A DNA stretch of 64,000 bases, from positions 58,912 to 122,911 of the forward strand of contig NZ_DASVCJ010000068.1 of the NCBI RefSeq assembly GCF_036381655.1, read 5' to 3'. The DNA is from Ferrovibrio sp036381655. Lineage in GTDB: Bacteria > Pseudomonadota > Alphaproteobacteria > Ferrovibrionales > Ferrovibrionaceae. Made by a program: the position numbers and the translations under genes. Within the stretch, counting starts at the first letter, position 1. Every line of letters begins with the position of its first letter. The notes beneath the pieces were generated by a model that worked only from the letters and a program-made list of their open reading frames with translations, did not search any database and was not told the DNA's origin. Positions 44,550 to 52,525 of this stretch are shown in pieces.

Positions 44550-46694
44550 ATGACTTCCACCGTCGATCGCGCCGGCCTCGCCGTCGCCCCGGACCTCGCC
44601 CAGTTCATCGAGCAGCAGGCCATACCGGGAACCGGCATGGCTCCGGAGGCCTTCTGGCCGGGTGTGGCCGGCATTTTCGCCCGCTTCACGCCGGAAAACC
44701 GCGCCCTGCTGAGCAAGCGGGACGAACTGCAGGCGAAGATCGATGCCTGGCATTCGGGCCGCGCCGGCCAGCCGCATGATCCCGCCGCCTATCAGGCCTT
44801 CCTGCGCGAGATCGGCTATCTGGTCGAGGAACCGGCGCCGTTCGAGGTAGCGACTGAGAATGTCGATGACGAGATCACCCGGATGGCCGGACCGCAATTG
44901 GTGGTGCCGGTGCTCAACGCCCGCTTCGTGCTCAACGCCGCCAATGCGCGCTGGGGCAGCCTGTACGACGCTTATTACGGCACCGACGCCATCCCGCAGG
45001 ACGGTCCGGCGAAGAAGGGCTACGACCCGGCCCGCGGCGCCAAGGTGATCGCCAAGGCGAAAGCCTTCCTCGACCAGGTCGTCCCGCTCGCCTCGGGCAG
45101 CCATGCCGATGTTACCGGCTGGTCGGTGACGAACGGAAAACTTGCGCCCGCGCTCAAGCATCCCGAAGCCTTCGCCGGGTATCGCGGCGATGCGGCCAAT
45201 CCCAGCGCCGTCCTGCTCCGGCATAACGGGCTGCATATCGAATTGCAGATCGACCGCAACCATCCCGTCGGCAAGGGCGATCCGTCCGGCCTGGCCGACA
45301 TTCTGCTCGAAGCGGCGCTGACCACCATCATCGATCTTGAAGACTCGATCGCGGCGGTGGATTCCGCCGACAAGGTCGAGGCCTACGCCAATTGGCTCGG
45401 CCTGCTCAAGGGCGACCTGACGGCCACCTTCGAGAAGGGCGGCCGCACCATGATCCGCGCGCTTGAGCCGGATCGCGAATATACCGCGCCGGACGGCTCC
45501 AGGCTGACGCTGCCCGGCCGCAGCCTGCTATTCGTGCGCAATGTCGGCCATCTGATGACGACGCCGGCGATCCGCCTGCCGGATGGCAGCGAGGCGCCGG
45601 AAGGCATCCTGGATGCCATCGTCACCAGCCTGATCTCGATCCATGACCTGAAGCGGAACGGCCGCTTCATCAACAGCCGCGCCGGCTCGGTATATATCGT
45701 CAAGCCGAAGATGCACGGCCCCGAAGAGGCGGCTTTCACCAACCGCCTGTTCGATGCCGTCGAAGACCTGCTAGGTCTGGCGCGCCACACCGTAAAGGTC
45801 GGCGTCATGGACGAAGAGCGCCGCACCTCGGCCAATCTGGCGGCCTGCATCAAGGCGGTGAAAGACCGCATCGTCTTCATCAATACCGGCTTCCTCGACC
45901 GCACGGGTGACGAAATCCACACCTCGATGCGCGCCGGTCCCATGGTCCGCAAGGCGGAGATGAAATCCAGCGCCTGGATCCAGGCTTACGAGGAGCGCAA
46001 CGTTGCCATCGGGCTTGCCTGCGGCCTGTCGGGCCGCGCCCAGATCGGCAAGGGCATGTGGGCGGCACCGGACCGCATGGCCGACATGCTGGAGCAGAAG
46101 ATCGGCCATCCGAAGACGGGCGCCAATACCGCCTGGGTGCCCAGCCCGACGGCGGCCACGCTGCATGCCACGCATTATCACATGGTCGATGTCTTCGCCC
46201 GCCAGGCCGAGATCAAGGGCAAGCCGGTGCCGCCGCTGAGCGCCTTGCTGACCATCCCGCTTGCCACCGGACAGAACTTCTCCGAACAGGATATCCGCGA
46301 TGAACTGGACAACAACGCGCAGGGCATCCTGGGCTATGTCGTGCGCTGGGTGGATCAGGGCATCGGCTGCTCCAAGGTGCCGGACATTCACGATATCGGC
46401 CTGATGGAAGACCGCGCCACCCTGCGCATCTCCTCGCAGCACATCGCCAACTGGCTGATGCATAATGTCTGCACAGCCGAGCAGGTGGATGCGGCGCTGA
46501 AGCGGATGGCGGCGAAAGTCGACAGCCAGAACGCTGGAGATCCGGCCTATCGGCCGATGGCGCCCGATCCGGCCAACAGCCTGGCTTTCCAGGCGGCGCG
46601 CGCCCTGATCTTCGAGGGCGCCAAGCAGCCGAACGGCTATACCGAGCCGCTGCTGCATGCCTTCCGCGCCAAGGTGAAGGCAGCGCGGCGCTGA
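44550..46694 (+). CDS. glcB: Malate synthase G
   Basis: 714 residues from ATG 44550 (AGGA 6 bp upstream), the usual length for the G isoform. Diagnostic runs: KGDPSGLADILLEAALTTII, IDLEDSIAAVD, and the C-terminal active-site stretch CSKVPDIHDIGLMEDRATLR with ISSQHIANWL. It condenses glyoxylate with acetyl-CoA to give malate. No isocitrate lyase or glycolate oxidase is adjacent, so the glyoxylate source is not shown. A LysR gene is divergent. Confidence 0.97.
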   Translation: MTSTVDRAGLAVAPDLAQFIEQQAIPGTGMAPEAFWPGVAGIFARFTPENRALLSKRDELQAKIDAWHSGRAGQPHDPAAYQAFLREIGYLVEEPAPFEVATENVDDEITRMAGPQLVVPVLNARFVLNAANARWGSLYDAYYGTDAIPQDGPAKKGYDPARGAKVIAKAKAFLDQVVPLASGSHADVTGWSVTNGKLAPALKHPEAFAGYRGDAANPSAVLLRHNGLHIELQIDRNHPVGKGDPSGLADILLEAALTTIIDLEDSIAAVDSADKVEAYANWLGLLKGDLTATFEKGGRTMIRALEPDREYTAPDGSRLTLPGRSLLFVRNVGHLMTTPAIRLPDGSEAPEGILDAIVTSLISIHDLKRNGRFINSRAGSVYIVKPKMHGPEEAAFTNRLFDAVEDLLGLARHTVKVGVMDEERRTSANLAACIKAVKDRIVFINTGFLDRTGDEIHTSMRAGPMVRKAEMKSSAWIQAYEERNVAIGLACGLSGRAQIGKGMWAAPDRMADMLEQKIGHPKTGANTAWVPSPTAATLHATHYHMVDVFARQAEIKGKPVPPLSALLTIPLATGQNFSEQDIRDELDNNAQGILGYVVRWVDQGIGCSKVPDIHDIGLMEDRATLRISSQHIANWLMHNVCTAEQVDAALKRMAAKVDSQNAGDPAYRPMAPDPANSLAFQAARALIFEGAKQPNGYTEPLLHAFRAKVKAARR

Positions 46695-46704
46695 TCCGCC
46701 GCGC

Positions 46705-47247
46705 TTAAGCCGCCAGCCAGCGATACAGGGCCGCGCCGTTGAGCTGCAACGGCCGGCCATATTCGCCGGCAAAATCCATCCAGGCGGAGAGGCAGCGTTC
46801 GGGCAGGCCGACGAGAACCGGGACCTGCGCTTCCATCGCCTCGGCGACAAGGCCGCGCAATCCGCCGCCCTCGGCCTCGGTCTTGCCGAATTTGCTGACG
46901 ACGACGAGATCCGCCGCCGCAAAATTGGCCTTGACCGCGGCATAGGCCAGAGCCAGGCCGGACAGGTCAAGCCGGCAGGCCGTGGCGGCCTGGCCGCGAT
47001 CCTCGGCTATCGAAATGCGCCGGCCCGTGGCGATGTCCTCCAGTTCCATGTCGCAATGCGAATGCCGGGACGGCTCCTTGTTGCGCTCGATCAGGCCGGC
47101 GATGCGCAAGCCGCGGTTTTGCAGGAACGCGACGCTTTCGGTCAGCGCGGCGGCGGGATAATGCCCGTTGGCATAGACGAAATACGCAACGCCCCCGTCG
47201 GTCGAACGGCTCCGACGGCCTGTCGCGATGACCTCCCCGGCGGTCAT
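46705..47247 (-). CDS. DUF2478 domain protein
   Basis: 180 residues. Pattern of the DUF2478 family: VAYFVYANGHYPAAALTESV, GLRIAGLIERN, the DMELEDIATGRRISIAEDRG block, and DLVVVSKFGKTEAEGGGLRG. Members are often linked to molybdenum enzymes and may bind nucleotides, but the role is unsettled. The canonical Walker A is not obvious here. It follows the hemerythrin gene by 1 bp, so the pair is an operon, and it is convergent with glcB. Confidence 0.82.
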   Translation of the reverse strand: MTAGEVIATGRRSRSTDGGVAYFVYANGHYPAAALTESVAFLQNRGLRIAGLIERNKEPSRHSHCDMELEDIATGRRISIAEDRGQAATACRLDLSGLALAYAAVKANFAAADLVVVSKFGKTEAEGGGLRGLVAEAMEAQVPVLVGLPERCLSAWMDFAGEYGRPLQLNGAALYRWLAA

Positions 47248-47248
47248 C

Positions 47249-47788
47249 TCAACGTCCCGCCCCGCTTTCGAATTGAGGAAACAGCACTTCGTTTTCGAGC
47301 CTTATATGCTGTCGCAGGTCGTCGATCAGCTTGCGCAGACCGGCATACAGGGCCTGCCATGTCCGGCAGGCACCCTCCGGGGTGACGCATCCCGTGGTCA
47401 ACGCTTCGAGCTGACGAAGGTGATTCTCGTGATCTTCATGCTCGGACTTCATCATCAGGATCGGGTGCGTGAGCATCGGATTACCGCCGGAGCGCATGAT
47501 CGGGAAGAGGACATGCTCCTCCTTGATCATATGCCCTTCCAGCTCGAAGGCCAGGTTGCGTAAAGCCGCGGCCAGGCCGACCGGAACATTGGCATGGTGC
47601 CGATGAACCGCTTCCACCTTCTCCGCCAACCGGATCAGTTCCGGAAATTCCTTCCGGTGGACCTCGTGATAACGCGAGATGATGTGGTCGATCAGCCCTT
47701 CCGGGGAGCCATGATCGGAAGCCGGCTCGCCCGGCGGCGCCGCACAGGAGACATTCGATCCATAATCGACACCTTGATTGCTGGCCAT
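47249..47788 (-). CDS. Hemerythrin-type iron-sulfur cluster repair protein (RIC/DnrN/YtfE-like)
   Basis: 179 residues. A short N-terminus without the ScdA_N domain precedes the diiron hemerythrin bundle: DHIISRYHEVHRKEFPELIR, AVHRHHA, LEGHMIKEEHVLFPIM, SEHEDHENHLRQLE, and HIRLENEVLFPQF. The YtfE/DnrN group repairs Fe-S clusters or handles NO under nitrosative stress. Divergent from a Crp/Fnr gene with two TTGAC-N4-GTCAA boxes between, matching DNR-regulated dnrN genes. Confidence 0.88.
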   Translation of the reverse strand: MASNQGVDYGSNVSCAAPPGEPASDHGSPEGLIDHIISRYHEVHRKEFPELIRLAEKVEAVHRHHANVPVGLAAALRNLAFELEGHMIKEEHVLFPIMRSGGNPMLTHPILMMKSEHEDHENHLRQLEALTTGCVTPEGACRTWQALYAGLRKLIDDLRQHIRLENEVLFPQFESGAGR

Positions 47789-47912
47789 GATTTTCCCCTT
47801 TTCCCAAGCCGGCCGGGTCCGGCGCCGGGGAAGTTTCGAGGAATAGCCGGAAGCCTTTATTGCGGCAGATCAAACTCTTTTCCGTTGCCGCCTGCCCCGC
47901 GACAGCCGGATT

Positions 47913-47926
47913 TGACACTTGTCAAA
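47913..47926. promoter_or_regulatory. FNR/DNR-type box 1
   Basis: TTGACACTTGTCAA has perfect 5-bp inverted arms around 4 bp, the classic Crp/Fnr-family operator. It is 125 bp upstream of the hemerythrin gene and 91 bp before the Crp/Fnr gene. Center-to-center distance to box 2 is 42 bp, four helical turns. Confidence 0.8.
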
Positions 47927-47954
47927 ATTCCGCTGCGTCGAATCGCCGGCGAGA

Positions 47955-47968
47955 TTGACGTGGGTCAA
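47955..47968. promoter_or_regulatory. FNR/DNR-type box 2
   Basis: TTGACGTGGGTCAA again has perfect TTGAC/GTCAA arms. It lies 49 bp before the Crp/Fnr start codon, a place where it could activate or repress that gene, and shares the intergenic region with box 1. Confidence 0.8.
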
Positions 47969-48016
47969 AGTCATTTCCGGCCTGCCGCCTAGTCTGCTGT
48001 CTGGGCAGAGAAATCG

Positions 48017-48775
48017 ATGTACAGCGCTGATCGGGTCCTTTTCGAAAAAACGGATTTATATCGCCAGGTCGATCCGGCCGCCGTCGAACGGCTGATCCGG
48101 GATTGCCCTGTTCAGACCTATAACAAGGGAGCGATTTTGACCCGGCAGGGAGAGGTCTCGGATTACGTCTACCTGATCCTGTCCGGACGCATCGCCCTGA
48201 CGGCCGAATGCAACGATGGCGAGAGCACGGTGATCGCCGTCTTCGGCGAAGGCGAGCTTTTCGTCAGCCCCGCCGTGCTATTGAAACAACCCTATCTCGT
48301 CAGCGCGAAAACGACCGCCACGTCGCGCATATTGCGCATACCCAGCGAGCGGTATCGACAGGCCCTGCGGGCCGAACATTCGCTCGCGCTGATGATGACG
48401 AATACCCTGGCCGGTCATTGGCGCCTCCTGGTCGACCATCTGGTCGAGTTGAAGCTTCATACCGCCATCGAGCGGCTGGCCCATTTCCTGGTTCGTCACT
48501 GCCCCACCCGGTCCGGGGCCGCGATCATAAGGCTGCATGACGACCGCAAGACGATCGCGGCGGAACTCGGGATCAGCCCCGAATTCCTGTCGCGGACATT
48601 TCAGCAATTGCGCAAGCATGGCGTTTCCGCCAGCGGACGGATTGTGCGGATCGCCGATGTCGAAGTTCTCACCGGCCTGTATCGTTCCGTCGCGCCGTGT
48701 AGCGACAAAAAACCCGCGGCCGCAACGACGCCGCGCAGGGTTTTCAGCGGGCTGAAACAGGTGCGGCGCTCCTAG
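48017..48775 (+). CDS. Crp/Fnr family transcriptional regulator (DNR/NnrR-like)
   Basis: 252 residues. Cyclic-nucleotide-type beta-barrel (YNKGAILTRQGEVSDYVYLI and LSGRIAL), a long dimer helix, and a winged HTH with KTIAAELGISPEFLSRTFQQ. The N-terminal four-Cys cluster of true FNR is absent, so oxygen sensing through [4Fe-4S] is unlikely; NO-responsive DNR/NnrR types also lack it. Divergent from the cluster-repair gene with two matching boxes between, so it probably autoregulates and controls the nitrogen-oxide genes. Confidence 0.85.
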   Translation: MYSADRVLFEKTDLYRQVDPAAVERLIRDCPVQTYNKGAILTRQGEVSDYVYLILSGRIALTAECNDGESTVIAVFGEGELFVSPAVLLKQPYLVSAKTTATSRILRIPSERYRQALRAEHSLALMMTNTLAGHWRLLVDHLVELKLHTAIERLAHFLVRHCPTRSGAAIIRLHDDRKTIAAELGISPEFLSRTFQQLRKHGVSASGRIVRIADVEVLTGLYRSVAPCSDKKPAAATTPRRVFSGLKQVRRS

Positions 48776-48812
48776 CGGATTGCCATAGCGAGCAACGGCG
48801 AAATCTGATCTT

Positions 48813-48826
48813 CTGACGCAGGTCAA
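48813..48826. promoter_or_regulatory. FNR/DNR-type half-conserved box before an acyl-CoA dehydrogenase
   Basis: CTGACGCAGGTCAA differs from TTGAC-N4-GTCAA only at the first base. It lies 19 bp upstream of the ATG at 48845, after the Crp/Fnr gene. Its closeness to the start would suit repression more than activation. Could be coincidence. Confidence 0.4.
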
Positions 48827-48844
48827 TGTTGCAGTCAGAAGGAA

Positions 48845-50014
48845 ATGCCGATTATGGATTTCGACCTCTCCCCGGAGCAAAGCCAGCTGCAGGAGCTTGC
48901 CGGCAATTTCGCCCGCAAGGAGCTCGCGGCCATTGCGCATGAATTGGAAAGCGAGAACACGCCCCTGCCTTCCTGCTGGGTAAAGCGGCTGGCAGAGATG
49001 GGCTATCTCGGCATCAATCTCGATCCGCGCTATGGCGGCGCCGGGCTGGCCCATCTGGATGCCGTGCTGATTCTGGAGGCCATCGCCAAGGTTTCCCCCG
49101 CCGTTGCGTTTCCGATTTTCGAATCCTGCTTTGGCCCGGCGCTGGCGATCCAGCATTTTGCCGGCGAAGAGTTGAAGCAACGCATCCTGCCGCGCGTCTG
49201 CCGCGGCGAGATGATCGTCGCCGTCAGCATGTCCGAGCCCGATGCCGGCAGCGCCCTCACCGACCTCAAGACGCGCGGCGAGATCAAGGGCGACAAGGTG
49301 ATCATCAACGGCCAGAAGCGCTGGTGTTCCGGCGCCGGCCATTCGGACGGTTACGTCGTCTATTGCCGTCTCTCGCCCGATTCCGGCGCCAAGGGAATCG
49401 GCGCCGTATTCGTGGAGAAGGGAACACCCGGCCTGACCTTCGGCAAGCCGGAACAGCTCATGGGTTTCCGGGGCATCCCCAGCGCCGACATGTTCTTCGA
49501 CAACGTCACCGTCCCGGCCGAAAACATCGTCGTTCCGGCCGGCGGCTTCAAAAAGCTGATGGAAGCCTTCGACCTGGAGCGTTGCGGCAATGCAACCATG
49601 AGCCTGGCCATAGCCGCGAGCGCGCTGGATTACGTGCTCGACTACGTGCAGTCGCGCCGCCAGTTCGGCAAGGCTCTGGTCGAATTCCAGGCGGTGCAGC
49701 TCAAGCTGGCCGAGATGGCCATGCGCGTCGATGCCGCCCGGCTGCTGATCTATCGCGCGGTGACCAACGCCGCCAAAGGCCTGCCCTCGATCCGCGACAG
49801 CTCCATTGCCAAATGCTTCGCCAACGAGATGACGCGCGAGGTCTGCGGCGCGGCGATCCAGTTGCTCGGCGGCTACGGCTATAACAAGGAATATCCGATC
49901 GAGCAGAAATTCCGCGATGCCTGGGGCTGGGGAATCGCCGGCGGCGCCATCGACATCCAGAAAGTCAATATCGCCTCGGCCCTGGTGAACCGGCGGTTCG
50001 ACCAGCGGCGCTGA
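48845..50014 (+). CDS. Acyl-CoA dehydrogenase with shifted catalytic glutamate
   Basis: 389 residues (386 if ATG 48854, which has better spacing from AAGGAA, is used). ACAD fold with SMSEPDAGSALTDLKTRGEI and the CGAAIQLLGGYGYNKEYPIE motif. The usual catalytic Glu near the C-terminus (YEGT) is replaced: WGWGIAGGAIDIQKVN. A Glu245 in AFDLERCGNA matches the alternative position known from isovaleryl-CoA dehydrogenase. It introduces a 2,3-double bond in an acyl-CoA with FAD. Substrate unknown. Confidence 0.9.
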   Translation: MPIMDFDLSPEQSQLQELAGNFARKELAAIAHELESENTPLPSCWVKRLAEMGYLGINLDPRYGGAGLAHLDAVLILEAIAKVSPAVAFPIFESCFGPALAIQHFAGEELKQRILPRVCRGEMIVAVSMSEPDAGSALTDLKTRGEIKGDKVIINGQKRWCSGAGHSDGYVVYCRLSPDSGAKGIGAVFVEKGTPGLTFGKPEQLMGFRGIPSADMFFDNVTVPAENIVVPAGGFKKLMEAFDLERCGNATMSLAIAASALDYVLDYVQSRRQFGKALVEFQAVQLKLAEMAMRVDAARLLIYRAVTNAAKGLPSIRDSSIAKCFANEMTREVCGAAIQLLGGYGYNKEYPIEQKFRDAWGWGIAGGAIDIQKVNIASALVNRRFDQRR

Positions 50015-50031
50015 ACGCGCCGCTGCGTCGA

Positions 50032-51240
50032 TCACAGCCCGAGAATCAGCTTCGACATGATGTTGCGCTGAATCTCGTTCGAGCCTGCGAAGATCGTCAC
50101 CTTGCGCATATTCAGATAGCGCGCGGCGACGCCGTCGGCGTAATCGGGGCCGATGATCGGCTCGTTCGCGCCCTCGATCAGCGGGTTGAACGGCATCAGG
50201 TAATAGCCGACGGCATCGGCCGCCAGCTCGGTGACCATCTGCTGCAATTCGGTGCCGCGCGTCTTCAGGATGGAAGACGCGGCACCGATATTCTGCCCGC
50301 TGCGCGACTGTCCGAGAATACGCAGCTCGGTCATCTCGAGCGCCATGATCTCGATTTCGGCTTGCGCCAGCCGGGCTGAAAAGGCCGGGTCCTGAATCAA
50401 CGGCAAGCCGCCGCCGATCGATTCGGCCAGAGCCATCCGGCGCACCCGGTCGAGGCCGCGCTTGAGGTTGCCGGAATAGGCATTGCCGCGTTCGAATTCG
50501 AGCAGGTATTTGGCGCAGGTCCAGCCCTGGTTTATCTCGCCGACGAGATTCTCCTTCGGCACCTTCACGTCATCGAAGAAGACCTGGTTGACCTCCTGCA
50601 TGCCGGCGCTCGGCTCGTCGATGGTGATGATCGGCGAAACGGTCACGCCCGGCGATTTCATGTCGATGAGCAGGAAGGAGATTCCCTCCTGCGGTTTCTT
50701 GGTCTGCGCCGTGCGCACCAGGCAGAAGATCATATCTGCGTGCTGCGCTTCCGAAGTCCAGATCTTGCTGCCGTTGCAGAGGAAATGATCGCCCTTGTCC
50801 TCGCATTTCATCTGCAATGACGCGAGGTCCGAGCCCGAGCCCGGCTCAGAATAGCCCTGACACCACCAAGTGTTGCTGGCCAGGATATCCGGCAGATATT
50901 TCTTCTTCTGCGCCTCGGTGCCGAATTTCATGATCACCGGCGCCAGCATGCGCGGACCGAAGGGCACCACGATCGGCGCGCCCGCCGCCGCCATCGTCTG
51001 GTCGTAAATGTAACGCTGCACCGGGGTCCAGCCGGGACCGCCATATTCCTGCGGCCAGTTCGGCGCCAGCCAGCCCTTCTCGTTGAGCCGTTTCTGCCAG
51101 CGGATATGCAGATGCTTGGCGATGTAGCCCGTTCGCGTGCGTGCCATGGCGGCGCGCATCTCGTCGTCATAATTCTCCTCGATGAAGCGGTTCACCTCAT
51201 CACGGAACGCCAATTCTTCCTTGGTGAAATTCAGATCCAT
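50032..51240 (-). CDS. Acyl-CoA dehydrogenase (pimeloyl-CoA dehydrogenase large-subunit-like)
   Basis: 402 residues from ATG 51240 (MDLNFTKEELAFRDEVNRFI). Contains WCQGYSEPGSGSDLASLQMK and LCNGSKIWTSEAQ. The C-terminal end IFAGSNEIQRNIMSKLILGL lacks the YEGT glutamate, while LEFERGNAYSG offers Glu250 at the alternative position. The opening resembles PimC-type proteins, which act on dicarboxyl-CoA with a PimD partner; the convergent ACAD at 48845 might be that partner, but this is a guess from layout. Confidence 0.9.
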   Translation of the reverse strand: MDLNFTKEELAFRDEVNRFIEENYDDEMRAAMARTRTGYIAKHLHIRWQKRLNEKGWLAPNWPQEYGGPGWTPVQRYIYDQTMAAAGAPIVVPFGPRMLAPVIMKFGTEAQKKKYLPDILASNTWWCQGYSEPGSGSDLASLQMKCEDKGDHFLCNGSKIWTSEAQHADMIFCLVRTAQTKKPQEGISFLLIDMKSPGVTVSPIITIDEPSAGMQEVNQVFFDDVKVPKENLVGEINQGWTCAKYLLEFERGNAYSGNLKRGLDRVRRMALAESIGGGLPLIQDPAFSARLAQAEIEIMALEMTELRILGQSRSGQNIGAASSILKTRGTELQQMVTELAADAVGYYLMPFNPLIEGANEPIIGPDYADGVAARYLNMRKVTIFAGSNEIQRNIMSKLILGL

Positions 51241-51389
51241 GTCCCTAGACCTCAATCAGGCGCTGCTTGCGGATTACCATACATCTGCGGGCAGGAAATA
51301 GGACATGAAAACCGGCAATCGTCAAATCATGTGCAGACCCTGCCGTTACGGCAAGCCGATTGCCGGCGCGGCGCCGACCATCTATGATC

Positions 51390-51404
51390 CGGGCGAAACG
51401 CCCG
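51390..51404. terminator. Small perfect hairpin upstream of the EamA gene
   Basis: CGGGCG (51390-51395) and CGCCCG (51399-51404) enclose AAA. It lies 22 bp before the transporter start in the divergent gap after the acyl-CoA dehydrogenase gene. No T-run follows, so termination is uncertain; it may instead shape the transporter leader. Confidence 0.3.
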
Positions 51405-51426
51405 TCTCGCAAATCACGCCCAAAAG

Positions 51427-52338
51427 ATGCAGAAAAAACACAGCCTCGATGGCATGGCCATCCTGTTGATGACCGCCCTGTGCCTGACCTGGGGCATCCA
51501 GCAAGTCGTCATCAAGGTCGCCGCGGAAGATGTCTCGCCGCTCCTGCAGGCCGGCATTCGCTCCGTTGGCGCCACCATCCTGGTACTGGCGTGGATGCGC
51601 TGGCGCGGCCTGAAACTGCTCCAGGGTGACGGCAGCCTGATCCCGGGCATTTTTGCCGGGTTGCTGTTCGGTGCGGAATTCGGCCTGATCTTCGTCGGCC
51701 TGACCCTGACCACCGCATCCCGGGCTGTGATCCTGCTCTACACGACGCCGTTCTGGGTGGCGCTGGGCTCGCACGTCTTCATTCCCGGCGAGCGCATCCG
51801 GCCGGTGCAAGTCGCCGGCCTGCTGCTGGCCTTCGGGGGCGTGGTGCTGACCTTCGCCGAACGCGTGCAGGCGCCGCAGCCGCGCGAATTGCTGGGCGAT
51901 GCGCTCATGGTCATGGCGGCGATCCTTTGGGCCGCGACAACGATTCTGATCAAGGCTTCGCGCCTGCGCAGCGTATCGCCGCACAAGACCCTGCTCTATC
52001 AGCTTGCCGTCTCCGGCGTCGGGCTGATCCTCGCTGCCATTCTCAGCGGCGAGCCTTTCAGGGTTCCGGCCACGCCTTTCGTCATCGGCGCCCTCGGCTT
52101 TCAGATCGTCATCGTCGCCTCGATCAGCTATGTCGTCTGGTTCTGGCTGATCCAGCGCTATCCGGTGTCACGATTGTCCGCCTTCTCGTTTCTCACGCCG
52201 GTTTTCGGCGTGGCGAGCGGCGCATTCTATCTCGACGAACCTCTGTCGTTTTCGCTTCTGCTTGCGCTGCTGCTCGTCGCCGTCGGCATATATATCGTGA
52301 ACATGCCGAAAAATTCGGCGACGCAGCCGAACGAATAA
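51427..52338 (+). CDS. DMT family transporter with EamA domains
   Basis: 303 residues with about ten hydrophobic segments as two EamA repeats (GMAILLMTALCLTWGIQQVV; ELLGDALMVMAAILWAATTI). The ending FLTPVFGVASGAFYLDEPLS is typical. Such proteins export small metabolites or amino acids. Neighbours do not reveal the substrate. Confidence 0.92.
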   Translation: MQKKHSLDGMAILLMTALCLTWGIQQVVIKVAAEDVSPLLQAGIRSVGATILVLAWMRWRGLKLLQGDGSLIPGIFAGLLFGAEFGLIFVGLTLTTASRAVILLYTTPFWVALGSHVFIPGERIRPVQVAGLLLAFGGVVLTFAERVQAPQPRELLGDALMVMAAILWAATTILIKASRLRSVSPHKTLLYQLAVSGVGLILAAILSGEPFRVPATPFVIGALGFQIVIVASISYVVWFWLIQRYPVSRLSAFSFLTPVFGVASGAFYLDEPLSFSLLLALLLVAVGIYIVNMPKNSATQPNE

Positions 52339-52473
52339 GAAGTCGATTTGCACTCTATGTCAGGAACTTGATGGATTCCCGCGGTCGAATTTCGCCCGGA
52401 TCCGAATGAAAGTTTGCGTTGCCGGGCATCAGTCGTTATTCTCCTAGCGCACACGAAAACCCGGCAGTCCTAC

Positions 52474-52492
52474 GCGCGCTTGCGAAGCGCGC
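52474..52492. terminator. Strong 8-bp-arm hairpin between EamA and methyltransferase genes
   Basis: GCGCGCTT (52474-52481) and AAGCGCGC (52485-52492) are perfect arms around GCG. A T-rich stretch (TCTTTTTT) comes about 10 bp later. It may end the EamA transcript or act in the leader of the methyltransferase gene, whose start is 33 bp beyond. Confidence 0.5.
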
Positions 52493-52525
52493 CACGCAAA
52501 ATCTTTTTTCGTAAGGGGGATGCTT

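Noticed and set aside
48278..50035. 585-codon minus-strand frame across the Crp/Fnr and acyl-CoA dehydrogenase genes
   Set aside because: Shadow of two well-supported genes; no recognisable protein features.
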